Positions 23,655-31,961 of a stretch of 45,849 nt of DNA are shown here, in pieces. How positions within the stretch are numbered: position 1 is the stretch's first letter; the number at the start of each line of letters is the position of its first letter. The DNA lies in NCBI GenBank assembly GCA_937895825.1, contig CALBKP010000077.1, positions 1-45,849 on the forward strand, read 5' to 3'. Source of the stretch: an uncultured Alistipes sp. (GTDB lineage Bacteria > Bacteroidota > Bacteroidia > Bacteroidales > Rikenellaceae). Both the position numbers and the translations under genes were made by a program. Under the pieces are notes generated by a model. The model had not been told where the DNA came from and ran no database searches. It saw only the letters and a list, made by a program, of their open reading frames with translations.

Positions 23655-26123
23655 ATGAGAACACTACGAAACATTATGGCAGCAGTGTTTACTGCCAGCA
23701 TAGCACTTACGCTATGGAGTTGTGACGAGGATGTCAACGTTGAAAGTAATGTTGAGATTCCGACAATTGGCATCATGGAGCCTGAGTTCGACTCAAAGAC
23801 TATGAATGTTAAGGTAATGATTGCCCCCTCGTCAGATACGACGGCATGGTACTGGTGCGTTGATGACCTTAACTCAGGTACGGATAAGCCTGCAGAGTAC
23901 ACCCGAGAGGAGGGTGCTGCCGCCAAGGAGATTGAGTTCAAGGCGATCTACGGAGTGGAGTACACCATATCGGCTTACGCCGAGAACAAGGCAGGCAAGT
24001 CGGAGGTAGCTACCAAGAAGTTCTGCGCCATGCCCGAGGGCGAGGTATCGGTAACGATTGGCGAGATTACACTCAACAAGGAGACCATGATGGCCGAGGC
24101 CACGATATACCCCTCAAAGGCTGTGACGGCGTGGTACTGGCAGAGCTACATTGCAGGCTCGGATAACAGCACGCTCGACTGGAACGCTGAGGAGGGCAAT
24201 ACCGAGAAGGTCATTAGCTTTGAGTATACATGGAGTGAGACCTACGAGCTCCGCGTATATGCCGAGTGCGGCGAGCTAACGAGCGAGATAGCTACAACGG
24301 AGTGTATGTTCGAGCCCGAAATCCCAACACTCCGCGTGAGTGACCCCATCTTCGACGACAAGACTATGACTCTCAGCTTCAAGGTGACACCCTCGGAGGA
24401 TACCGACCACTGGTACTGGGGCTTGTACGACGATGCGTTAGATGCTAAGTATGAGACATACGAGGACAACGAGCCACGCACCGTAAGTTGCAAAATAGAG
24501 TATGACAAGCAGTATCAGTTTATCTTCCGCGTGGAGAATGCCCTCAATAAAGGTAACGAGGAGATTGTCGACTTCTACGTTCTTGGCGACGTAGCCGATA
24601 TCACCATCTCGAACCTCACAGCCTTTACGGTAGATGCACTTATCGAGAAGAGCGACGTGTGCGTGCGCTACGTAGCAGGAGCGTTACACACCTCGGCATA
24701 CGACCGTAATGTCTTTATCGAGGAGGCTCAGTCATCGCTCAATCCCGACCCAAGCTACCCATTTGCTGTATTTAACTCTGCCACCGACGATCGTACATTC
24801 TCGGAGCAGGACCTCGTGCGTAACTCACGCACCGACAGCAACGAGAATGCTGGCATCATGCTGCTTCCAGGTGTGTCGTACACCATTGCTGTATATGGCG
24901 AGGATAAGGATGGTAACTATAACGTAACGACCGCAGAATTCGTAGTGCCTAAGGCCGAGATCAATGGTAACATAGGCGTTGAGATTGAAATGGCCGAGGT
25001 TACCGATAACTCGGCAACCGCTAAAGTTACCGCCACCGAGGAGTGTAAAATGCTCATTGGCCTTATTGACCCCGCAGTTGCTATGGCCGACACGGAGAAT
25101 CCCTTCGACATCGAGGGTAAGAGCGACGAGGAGATCAAGGCATACATCGTCTCAATCGCACATGCCGTACCTACCCTCTATAACGCACCAATTACACGTA
25201 GGATTGGCGACCACTTGGAGGTTGGCAGCGACTACGTAGCATACGCTTTAGCAATCAAGGATGGCAAGATTGGCCAGGTGGAGTACGTAAAGTTCAAGAC
25301 AACACGTCCTACACTCTCGGGTATTGCCAAGATTACGGCAGCCGAGATCGTGCCACAGGATACACACGAGACTCTCACCGTAAAGGTTACGGCTGATAGT
25401 AATGCACAGAAGGTACGACTTTATGCAGCTCCCACCGCTGACCACGATGCTTATGCCGATAATATGGAGGGCGTGATGGATGCCGACACATATCAGAACT
25501 ATCGCGAGGAGTATGAGTTGGTGGATGGCATGGCTACTGCAACGATAAATATATACCACCCAGGCGATAACTACTATATCTACGCCTCGGCTGTCGATAC
25601 TACGGGTCGTGCAGGTGAGATGGTATGTGTGGCTCAGCTTGCGGGCTACGATACAGAGTACTATACCACCATGGAGGAGATTATCGACGACGGCACGCTC
25701 AGTTTTGCAGGTACAGGTACCGCCAAGCTAACCGCCTCTGACATCAGCGAGGTTGACGAGCGTGTAAACGTAACACTCACTGCCACGGAGTTTAGCTCTA
25801 ACGTAGATAAGGTGTGGTTTATGCGCCTTGCGAGCTGCAAAACCGAGGATATCGAGAGCCGCGTTAAGGACAACCTTAAGGAGTATGCAGAGACTGGCAA
25901 GATTATGGGCTCGTATAAGATTGTCAAGGAGGGCTGGGCATATAAGTATGTCGATGACCTCGAGAACTCGTTCGATCCCAAGTACGATGCGCTATTGAAG
26001 TATAGCACCTCGTATGGTGGTGATATTGTGGTTATGGTCATCCTCGACACTAATGGTCGAGTAAATATCCATAGCTACTTTGCTGGCGGCCTCGGTGTCA
26101 AGGAGTTTGTTGCAGAGGAGTAA
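23655..26123 (+). CDS. large Fn3-like multi-domain surface lipoprotein with WYW repeats
   Basis: The 822-residue lipoprotein has a lipobox at Cys23 (LWSC) followed by acidic DED, a surface-export signal. The N-terminal third is three diverged repeats of about 94 residues, each with DxKTM or NKETM at the start of a strand and a WYW motif (65-67, 160-162, 253-255). Further Ig/Fn3-like modules follow (for example 335-440 and 450-560, then about 565-680). The C-terminus (about 700-822) is a distinct domain ending in an NIHSYFAGG segment. No enzyme motif was found. As the last gene of the SusCD locus it is probably a surface adhesin or ligand-binding protein. A hairpin follows 31 bases after its stop. 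Confidence 0.75.
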   Translation: MRTLRNIMAAVFTASIALTLWSCDEDVNVESNVEIPTIGIMEPEFDSKTMNVKVMIAPSSDTTAWYWCVDDLNSGTDKPAEYTREEGAAAKEIEFKAIYGVEYTISAYAENKAGKSEVATKKFCAMPEGEVSVTIGEITLNKETMMAEATIYPSKAVTAWYWQSYIAGSDNSTLDWNAEEGNTEKVISFEYTWSETYELRVYAECGELTSEIATTECMFEPEIPTLRVSDPIFDDKTMTLSFKVTPSEDTDHWYWGLYDDALDAKYETYEDNEPRTVSCKIEYDKQYQFIFRVENALNKGNEEIVDFYVLGDVADITISNLTAFTVDALIEKSDVCVRYVAGALHTSAYDRNVFIEEAQSSLNPDPSYPFAVFNSATDDRTFSEQDLVRNSRTDSNENAGIMLLPGVSYTIAVYGEDKDGNYNVTTAEFVVPKAEINGNIGVEIEMAEVTDNSATAKVTATEECKMLIGLIDPAVAMADTENPFDIEGKSDEEIKAYIVSIAHAVPTLYNAPITRRIGDHLEVGSDYVAYALAIKDGKIGQVEYVKFKTTRPTLSGIAKITAAEIVPQDTHETLTVKVTADSNAQKVRLYAAPTADHDAYADNMEGVMDADTYQNYREEYELVDGMATATINIYHPGDNYYIYASAVDTTGRAGEMVCVAQLAGYDTEYYTTMEEIIDDGTLSFAGTGTAKLTASDISEVDERVNVTLTATEFSSNVDKVWFMRLASCKTEDIESRVKDNLKEYAETGKIMGSYKIVKEGWAYKYVDDLENSFDPKYDALLKYSTSYGGDIVVMVILDTNGRVNIHSYFAGGLGVKEFVAEE

Positions 26124-26154
26124 CATCTAAGTAGCGAACAGATCGCACTATCGG

Positions 26155-26183
26155 CGGCAGATGGGAGCATTTCCTATCTGCCG
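26155..26183 (+). terminator. terminator of the SusCD locus
   Basis: An 8-bp GC-rich stem (CGGCAGAT at 26155-26162 with ATCTGCCG at 26176-26183) has weak extra pairing inside and is followed by the moderately T-rich tcattgtctct. It lies 31 bases after the last gene of the operon. Confidence 0.6.
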
Positions 26184-26285
26184 TCATTGTCTCTGTGAGT
26201 CTGTATGTGTTGCTACACAGCACTTGGTAAATGCTCTCGATGGGTATGACAAGACAAATTTATTGTCAGACGGAGTTAGATATGA

Positions 26286-26353
26286 CACCAAATGAAAGAG
26301 CCTCGGATGGGACATACTAACGTATTTCCCAACCGAGGCTCTAATGTTTGGTG
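26286..26353. terminator. large bidirectional hairpin between convergent operons
   Basis: A nested inverted repeat: CACCAAA/TTTGGTG (26286-26292 with 26347-26353), AGAGCCTCGG/CCGAGGCTCT (26297-26306 with 26333-26342), and an inner TGGGA/TCCCA pair. It sits between the end of the plus-strand SusCD locus and the end of the minus-strand pot operon, so it probably terminates transcription from both sides. Confidence 0.65.
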
Positions 26354-26380
26354 CCGCAGTAGACCCCTTATCTCAAGAAA

Positions 26381-27232
26381 TTAAAAGCTGAAGCCAGTCT
26401 TAATAATGGCATAATGACGCTTCGTCGTGGGATTAAAGGTATAACCTAAATTCACGGGAATAGTCGCTGCACCAACCTCAAACTCACGATTAAACATAAG
26501 GCTTAGGTTGGTGACGTTGAAGCCCTGAGGTATATTGTCGAAGTCGAGCTCATAGCCGCCATCAACCATCTTACGAGGGCCGGCGCACCAGAAAGGGCCA
26601 GTCCAGGGTGATGCACCAGCGATAATCTCGATGTCGAAGAGTTCTTTAATTGGCTGGGTATAGCCCACCTCTAAGTATGACGAGAAGGCACGACGCTTCT
26701 TCGAGCCATCCTCGTTATAAAGCCAGTCGACCGAGTGGAGGAACGTAGTACCCCAATGGAGGCGAAGGCGATCGAAGAAGGTGTACTCGATGGTAGCCGT
26801 AAGGCTATGGTTCTCGTCATCGAGGAAGTCGTTCTGCCAGAAGGCCTTACCGTAATCACACCATACGTCGTAGACCGTAACAGATAGGTTCTCGTAGTCG
26901 AAGCCAATGGTCATATCAAGCTCCTGGTAGGTGCTCAACGCTGAGAAGTTGTACCATAGATCGACATAGAAGCCACCGTAGCCAAGCGTTACGCTGGGCT
27001 GGATGGCGGGGTCGAAGACATTACCATAGTACGACTGGTCATAGCCACGCCATAGGTAGTTTGATGCTACGTTGGCACCTGCGCTCCACCAGAACTCCCA
27101 TTCCGACTCATTGGTGTCGGCATCAGCGGCAAGTGATGTAACTTTCTCGGTCTCAGCAGTAGCTACCTGGGCTACGCCAGTAAACGAGATAGGTAAAAGA
27201 AAGAGTATAGCCAGTAATGCTCTTTTTATCAT
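26381..27232 (-). CDS. outer-membrane beta-barrel protein linked to polyamine transport genes
   Basis: The 283-residue protein has a type I signal peptide (cleavage near GVAQ, residue 22). The rest is rich in alternating amphipathic strands with aromatic girdles (ASNYLWRGYDQSYYG, FYVDLWYNFSAL, LRLHWGTTFLHSVDW) and ends in a C-terminal Phe (TGFSF), the usual barrel insertion signal. It lies 43 bases after potD on the same strand and appears to be the last gene of the pot operon. It may be the outer-membrane entry route or a binding barrel for polyamines; this is inference from position. Alternatives include a general porin of the TIGR02001 kind. Confidence 0.75.
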   Translation of the reverse strand: MIKRALLAILFLLPISFTGVAQVATAETEKVTSLAADADTNESEWEFWWSAGANVASNYLWRGYDQSYYGNVFDPAIQPSVTLGYGGFYVDLWYNFSALSTYQELDMTIGFDYENLSVTVYDVWCDYGKAFWQNDFLDDENHSLTATIEYTFFDRLRLHWGTTFLHSVDWLYNEDGSKKRRAFSSYLEVGYTQPIKELFDIEIIAGASPWTGPFWCAGPRKMVDGGYELDFDNIPQGFNVTNLSLMFNREFEVGAATIPVNLGYTFNPTTKRHYAIIKTGFSF

Positions 27233-27275
27233 AGATGTTTTAGGTTAGGTTATTATTAAGGTTGGGAAATAGCCT

Positions 27276-28703
27276 CTACTTACTCTTACGCTCTGAGCGG
27301 TGATGGCGACGTTTCTTTAGGTTCATACGCTTACGATAGTTATCTATCTTACGCCACACGCCCCACACGAGGAGTACCGAGAAGAAGAGTATGATGCCAA
27401 TGAGCATACCTTCGGAGAGGTTGTCGCCCTTGACTCTCGACCACATCTCAAGCATCTTATCCGTTCTATCGCCCGAGTCGTGCATAACGCCACAGCGGTC
27501 GATAACCGAGCGATCGGGGTATAGCACAGGGTCAACAAGTACGCTATCTGAACCCTCAATTGGGTTACCCTCATGGTCAACGAAAAGGTAGCTCAGATCA
27601 CACTCCTCCATCTCACCACAGCTGAGGTTTTCAAGTTCGGAGAATACCTCCTCCGTGGCTACAACGCTCACATAGCCCGTGGCATCCATATTGCGGATAG
27701 CATTCTCGGGCATACACATATAGTCAATGAAGTATCGTGCAGCCTTAAGATTACGGGCATACTTAGGTATCACCCAGCCGTCGAACCATACAACACTACC
27801 CTCTTCAGGTACAACGTAACCGAGGTCAACACCTACGCTTGTCGCCTCATCAATAGCCCATACAGCATCGCCACTCCACATAAGGTTAATCCACGCCTTC
27901 TCCTGCGTCATCATCTCCTTGCCGAAATCGGCCTCCCAGCCAGCTACAAGTTCCTTCATGCGCTTCAAGTAGCTCTCGACCAAAGCGATAGATTCATCCG
28001 ACGAGTCATACATAAGCTCGCGGATTGTTGTCAAGTCAAGGTACTCATCCTCCGTAAGCTCACCCGCGGCACGTGCCTCGAGCGTCTTGGCATAGATGAG
28101 CATCGGTGAATATACATCGCGGAATGCATCCTTCACAAAGATTTTATCCTTAAGTCGCTTATCGAACATAAGATCCCATGTCAAGGCCTCCTCGGCCGTG
28201 ACGTAGCTCTTATTGAAGAGGATACCCGTAGTACCCCACATATAACCTATCGAGTAGTCGTTAGGGTCCTTGCCCTCGGGAGCCTCCAACAACGAGAATT
28301 GCTCACGTATATAGGGTGACACGCAGTCGAAGTAATTGATATCCTTATCGTTAATCTCCTGCTCGAACTCAGGCGTAATGATAGGCAAGAGCATATCGTT
28401 ACGCATCATGCGCTCGATAATATACTCCGAGGGGCAGACCACATCGAAGTCGGCCTGGCCATTCTCAATCTTTGCGAGCATCACCTCGTTGATGTCGAAG
28501 GTCTGGTAGATAACCTCCACGCTTTCACCAGTCTGCTCCTCATACCACGCTTCGAACTCGGGGATAAGATCCTCGTCGATATAATCACCCCAGTTGTAGA
28601 CCTTGAGAATACCCATACGCTTCTGGTCGCCATTGCATGACGACAGCATCAGCAAACCACAGCCTACGGTTAACACTAAAAGGCTAGATACCATCTTTTT
28701 CAT
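27276..28703 (-). CDS. potD: polyamine-binding protein PotD with extra C-terminal membrane anchor
   Basis: The 475-residue protein has a lipobox at Cys23 (LSSC). A periplasmic binding fold follows, with LKVYNWGDYIDEDLIPEFE, YQTFDINEVMLAKIENG, DVVCPSEYIIERM and WDLMFDKRLKDKI, all typical of spermidine/putrescine-binding PotD/PotF. Unusually, after the binding domain there is a membrane helix (about 433-453, LIGIILFFSVLLVWGVW) and a strongly basic tail (KKRRHHRSERK). Standard PotD is about 350 residues and free in the periplasm. This form could be tethered at the inner membrane beside its permease. The stop of potC and start of potD overlap at 28703. Confidence 0.92.
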   Translation of the reverse strand: MKKMVSSLLVLTVGCGLLMLSSCNGDQKRMGILKVYNWGDYIDEDLIPEFEAWYEEQTGESVEVIYQTFDINEVMLAKIENGQADFDVVCPSEYIIERMMRNDMLLPIITPEFEQEINDKDINYFDCVSPYIREQFSLLEAPEGKDPNDYSIGYMWGTTGILFNKSYVTAEEALTWDLMFDKRLKDKIFVKDAFRDVYSPMLIYAKTLEARAAGELTEDEYLDLTTIRELMYDSSDESIALVESYLKRMKELVAGWEADFGKEMMTQEKAWINLMWSGDAVWAIDEATSVGVDLGYVVPEEGSVVWFDGWVIPKYARNLKAARYFIDYMCMPENAIRNMDATGYVSVVATEEVFSELENLSCGEMEECDLSYLFVDHEGNPIEGSDSVLVDPVLYPDRSVIDRCGVMHDSGDRTDKMLEMWSRVKGDNLSEGMLIGIILFFSVLLVWGVWRKIDNYRKRMNLKKRRHHRSERKSK

Positions 28704-29536
28704 TAGCGCGATAGTTTTTTGTTAGAGAGTTGCTGTTGCATCTCCTCGGCACGCTTGGCCTGGCGGTGCGAGCGGTAGTTTACGACGATGAGTAGCAACA
28801 ACACAACGACCAAGATTATTGTCGAGAGAGCACGCAACTCAGGCGTAAGGCCACCCTTGCGGGCATCGGCATAGATATAAGTAGAGAGAGTCTCCAGGCC
28901 ATCCGTACCGTTGGTAAATATCGTAACGGCGAAGTCGTCGATGGAGAGCGTAAAGGCGAGGATAAAGCCCGAGATCATGCCAGGACGAATCTCTGGGATG
29001 ATAACACGGCGCATAGCCTGCATAGGCGTAGCACCCAGATCAAGAGCCGCCTCATAGATATTGGGGTTCATCTGCGTAAGGCGCGGCATGACGCTAAGCA
29101 CCACATAGGGGGTACAGAAGGTGATATGCGCGAGGATTACCGTCATATAGCCCTGCGTAACGCCCAAAGTTATAAAGAGCAAGAAGAGCGATATACCCGT
29201 GATGATATCAGGGTTAAGAATCGGGATGTTATTCACGAAGTTAACAACCTTGCGCTTACGGTATCTAAGGTCGTTGATGCCGATGGCCGCAATAGTACCT
29301 AAGAGTGTCGATACGGAGGCTGCAATGAAGGCGATGATAAAGGTATTCTTGATGGCATCAATCAGCGAGTTATTCACACCGCCCGAGAAGAGCGATGTAT
29401 AAAGCTCGGTAGAGAATCCCGTCCAGTTACCCAGCACCTTAGACTCAGTGAACGAGAAGATGGCAATGATGACAATAGGTGCGTAGAGCATAACGAGCAG
29501 TACGACCAGATAGATGTTCGACAACAGACGTTTCAT
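28703..29536 (-). CDS. potC: polyamine ABC transporter permease PotC
   Basis: The 277-residue membrane protein has six predicted helices. The EAA loop reads EAALDLGATPMQAMRRVIIP, the motif that docks on the ATPase. The motif AFTLSIDDFAVTIFT is highly typical of PotC. I chose ATG 29536 because it sits 1 base after the potB stop and gives the usual MKRLLSNIYL start; an upstream in-frame Met would overlap potB. With PotB it forms the inner-membrane channel for spermidine/putrescine. Confidence 0.93.
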   Translation of the reverse strand: MKRLLSNIYLVVLLVMLYAPIVIIAIFSFTESKVLGNWTGFSTELYTSLFSGGVNNSLIDAIKNTFIIAFIAASVSTLLGTIAAIGINDLRYRKRKVVNFVNNIPILNPDIITGISLFLLFITLGVTQGYMTVILAHITFCTPYVVLSVMPRLTQMNPNIYEAALDLGATPMQAMRRVIIPEIRPGMISGFILAFTLSIDDFAVTIFTNGTDGLETLSTYIYADARKGGLTPELRALSTIILVVVLLLLIVVNYRSHRQAKRAEEMQQQLSNKKLSR

Positions 29537-29537
29537 A

Positions 29538-30329
29538 CTACAACAGACCCTCGTTAGTGCCATCCTCCGACGAATCAGAGAAGAGCGATGTTATACCAAT
29601 GATTACAAGCATTATGAGCGATAGTGCAGCACCATAGTGCCACATACCATTGTTGATATTCTCCTGGATGGTAGTACCAAAGAGTTTGATGTTGTTCATC
29701 GTCAGCAACTCGGCGATGGCAAAGGTTGATATGGTAGGCATGAATACCATCATAATGCCGCTAATAATACCAGGCATCGACAACGGAAACACCACACGCG
29801 TAAATACCTGACGTGGCGTTGCACCGAGATCCTCCGCCGCCTCGATAAGCGAATGATCCATCTTCTGAAGCACGTTGTATATCGGGTAGATCATAAACGG
29901 CAAGAAGTTATAGACCATACCAAAGATTAACGCCCCCTCGCCAAGTGGAAGCGTAAGGAAGTCGAAGAGTGCCACCGTAGCCAGCGTGCGCACAAGCACG
30001 TTGATCCACATCGGCAAGATGAAAAGCATAACGACAAGCGTTGCTGTCGAGGGCTTCAGACGTGACAAGATATAGGCTGCAGGATAGCCCAATATAAGAC
30101 ATATAATTGTGGTTATCAGCGCGATGCCAATAGAATAGATAAACGTATTTGCAGCCTCGGGTTGGTTGATGAAACGCTCAAAGTTCTCCAACGAAAAGCC
30201 TCCGTCCTTAGCTTGGAAGGCGTATATCATAATCAACACCAGCGGCATCACAACAAACACCGCCATAAAGAGCACGTATGGCAAGCTCCAGCTACGTCGT
30301 CGCGAGAAAAATTTTACCAAGTTTTTCAT
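29538..30329 (-). CDS. potB: polyamine ABC transporter permease PotB
   Basis: The 263-residue membrane protein opens with a basic N-terminus and a helix (YVLFMAVFVVMPLVLIMIY). Its EAA loop reads EAAEDLGATPRQVFTRVVFP and the segment MVFMPTISTFAIAEL is typical of PotB. ATG 30329 (MKNLVKFFSRR) was preferred to an in-frame Met 12 codons upstream because it matches the family's N-terminal start. It lies 73 bases after potA and is directly followed by potC. It is one half of the heterodimeric permease. Confidence 0.93.
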   Translation of the reverse strand: MKNLVKFFSRRRSWSLPYVLFMAVFVVMPLVLIMIYAFQAKDGGFSLENFERFINQPEAANTFIYSIGIALITTIICLILGYPAAYILSRLKPSTATLVVMLFILPMWINVLVRTLATVALFDFLTLPLGEGALIFGMVYNFLPFMIYPIYNVLQKMDHSLIEAAEDLGATPRQVFTRVVFPLSMPGIISGIMMVFMPTISTFAIAELLTMNNIKLFGTTIQENINNGMWHYGAALSLIMLVIIGITSLFSDSSEDGTNEGLL

Positions 30330-30402
30330 TTTAGTTTCGGGTGATCTCAAAGGCGATGACCACAACAGCCATCAGTTTTACACTTTGCAGCAACGATGGT
30401 TA

Positions 30403-31794
30403 CTACTTTTCCACTCGCTTTGTTACCCTTAGGGCCGAAGGTGCAATCTTGATACCCACCTCGTCGAGGTCCTCCCATACATCGTGTGTGTCGACGTAAA
30501 TATTCTCACCCTCGTCCGTACGCACCGTGAGGTGGTAGTGGTCACCCTTATACAAGATGAAGCGTATCGTACCCCACGACACACCATCGTCGGGATCGTC
30601 CGTAAGCTCCACGGCTGAGAAGTCGAAGGCTACATCTACCGTAGCACCACTCTCGATACCTTCAACCTCTTTGCATTCGAACTGCTCGCCGAGGATCTCC
30701 ACGTGGGTAGCATCCACCAACGTACCCTCAACACTATTCTCCGTACGCTCCTTAGCCATAACATGGATGTCGGCAGGCTTGATGAGCATACCTACCTCCT
30801 GACCAGGCTCGAAGCTATTATAATCCTGAATCTGAATCTCATAGCCATCGGGCGTGTCGACAAACATCTCGTAGTGAACACCCTTGAAAATGCACGAGCG
30901 CACCACGCCGTGGAACATAGCAGCCTCGGCATTGCGGATGATGTACACATCCTCGGGACGAATGACGACATCCACTGGCACATTCTCGCCGAAGCCCTCG
31001 TCGATACACTCGAACTCCTTGCCCATAAAGCGCACCAAACGGTCGTGTACCATGGTGGCATTGAGGATGTTACTCTCGCCGATAAAATCGGCTACGAAGG
31101 CGTTACATGGCTCGTTGTATATATCAGTAGGTGAACCAATCTGCTGAATCTTACCCTCGTTCATAACAACGATAGTGTCCGATAGCGTGAGTGCCTCCTC
31201 CTGGTCGTGCGTAACGTAGACGAAGGTGATGCCTAAGGTGCGGTGCATCTCCTTAAGCTCCATCTGCATATCTTTACGCATCTTCAGATCGAGTGCCGCC
31301 AGTGGCTCGTCGAGGAGCAACACCTGCGGGCGGTTAACAATAGCACGGGCGATGGCCACGCGCTGCTGCTGACCTCCCGAGAGCGACTGCACGTCGCGGT
31401 GCTCATAGTCGGTCATACCCACCATCTTAAGTGCGCGCTTCACACGCTGCTCAATCTCGCGCTTATCGACCTTTTGGAGCTTTAGTCCAAAGGCGATATT
31501 ATCATAAACATTATAGTTAGGAAAGAGGGCGTAACGCTGAAATACCGTATTCACAGGGCGCAAGTGCGGGGGCACACCCGTCATAGACTCACCACCAATA
31601 AGAATCTCACCGCTCGATGCCGAGTTAAAACCAGCCAACAGGCGCAACAGCGTGGTCTTACCACAACCAGATGGGCCTAATATAGTGAGAAACTCACCCT
31701 TTTTTACCGACAAACTCACATCATCCAGAACTACCTTATCAGGGAAATTCTTCGTGATATGACGAATCTCAATGATATGATTTGACTCTGCCAT
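30403..31794 (-). CDS. potA: polyamine ABC transporter ATPase PotA, long form
   Basis: The 463-residue ATPase has Walker A GPSGCGKTT (about 39-47), a Q-loop, the signature LSGGQQQR, Walker B LLLDEPLAALD and the His switch VTHDQEE. A TOBE domain follows (IRPEDVYIIRNAEAAM). The C-terminal extension of about 110 residues seems to hold a second OB/TOBE-like repeat (LYKGDHYHLTVRTDEGENI). Typical PotA is about 350-380 residues, so this is a long version. It opens the operon potA-potB-potC-potD-barrel. A consensus promoter lies about 100 bases upstream. Confidence 0.94.
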   Translation of the reverse strand: MAESNHIIEIRHITKNFPDKVVLDDVSLSVKKGEFLTILGPSGCGKTTLLRLLAGFNSASSGEILIGGESMTGVPPHLRPVNTVFQRYALFPNYNVYDNIAFGLKLQKVDKREIEQRVKRALKMVGMTDYEHRDVQSLSGGQQQRVAIARAIVNRPQVLLLDEPLAALDLKMRKDMQMELKEMHRTLGITFVYVTHDQEEALTLSDTIVVMNEGKIQQIGSPTDIYNEPCNAFVADFIGESNILNATMVHDRLVRFMGKEFECIDEGFGENVPVDVVIRPEDVYIIRNAEAAMFHGVVRSCIFKGVHYEMFVDTPDGYEIQIQDYNSFEPGQEVGMLIKPADIHVMAKERTENSVEGTLVDATHVEILGEQFECKEVEGIESGATVDVAFDFSAVELTDDPDDGVSWGTIRFILYKGDHYHLTVRTDEGENIYVDTHDVWEDLDEVGIKIAPSALRVTKRVEK

Positions 31795-31900
31795 TAAAAT
31801 AACGTAATTTGTTGTTTAACAAAACATTGATCAACAACCGATCAACCACAGCAACGATTTCGCCACGCACGCACGCGTACATATTGTCTTTTGCATAATG

Positions 31901-31931
31901 CAAATATACAATAAAAAGTGAGAAAACCAAA
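31901..31931 (-). promoter_or_regulatory. promoter of the pot operon
   Basis: On the minus strand, TATATTTG (31901-31908) and TTTG (31928-31931) are perfect -7 and -33 boxes with a 19-base spacer. The 5' leader of about 100 bases contains small palindromes (TTGATCAA at 31827-31834, TTGTTTAACAA at 31812-31822) that could be structural or operator sites. The -33 box lies in the loop of the terL terminator hairpin. Confidence 0.68.
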
Positions 31932-31941
31932 ATTTTCTCAC
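31918..31941 (-). terminator. intrinsic terminator of the terminase gene
   Basis: A perfect 9-bp inverted repeat (GTGAGAAAA at 31918-31926 with TTTTCTCAC at 31933-31941) with a 6-base loop. On the minus strand it is followed by TTTTTATTG, the classical Rho-independent layout. It begins 21 bases past the terL stop. Confidence 0.78.
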
Positions 31942-31961
31942 TCTCACACGCAATTTTATGA

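Noticed and set aside
31795..31900. Small palindromes in the potA leader considered as a riboswitch
   Set aside because: Only short isolated palindromes are visible; no conserved multi-stem architecture of a known riboswitch could be traced.
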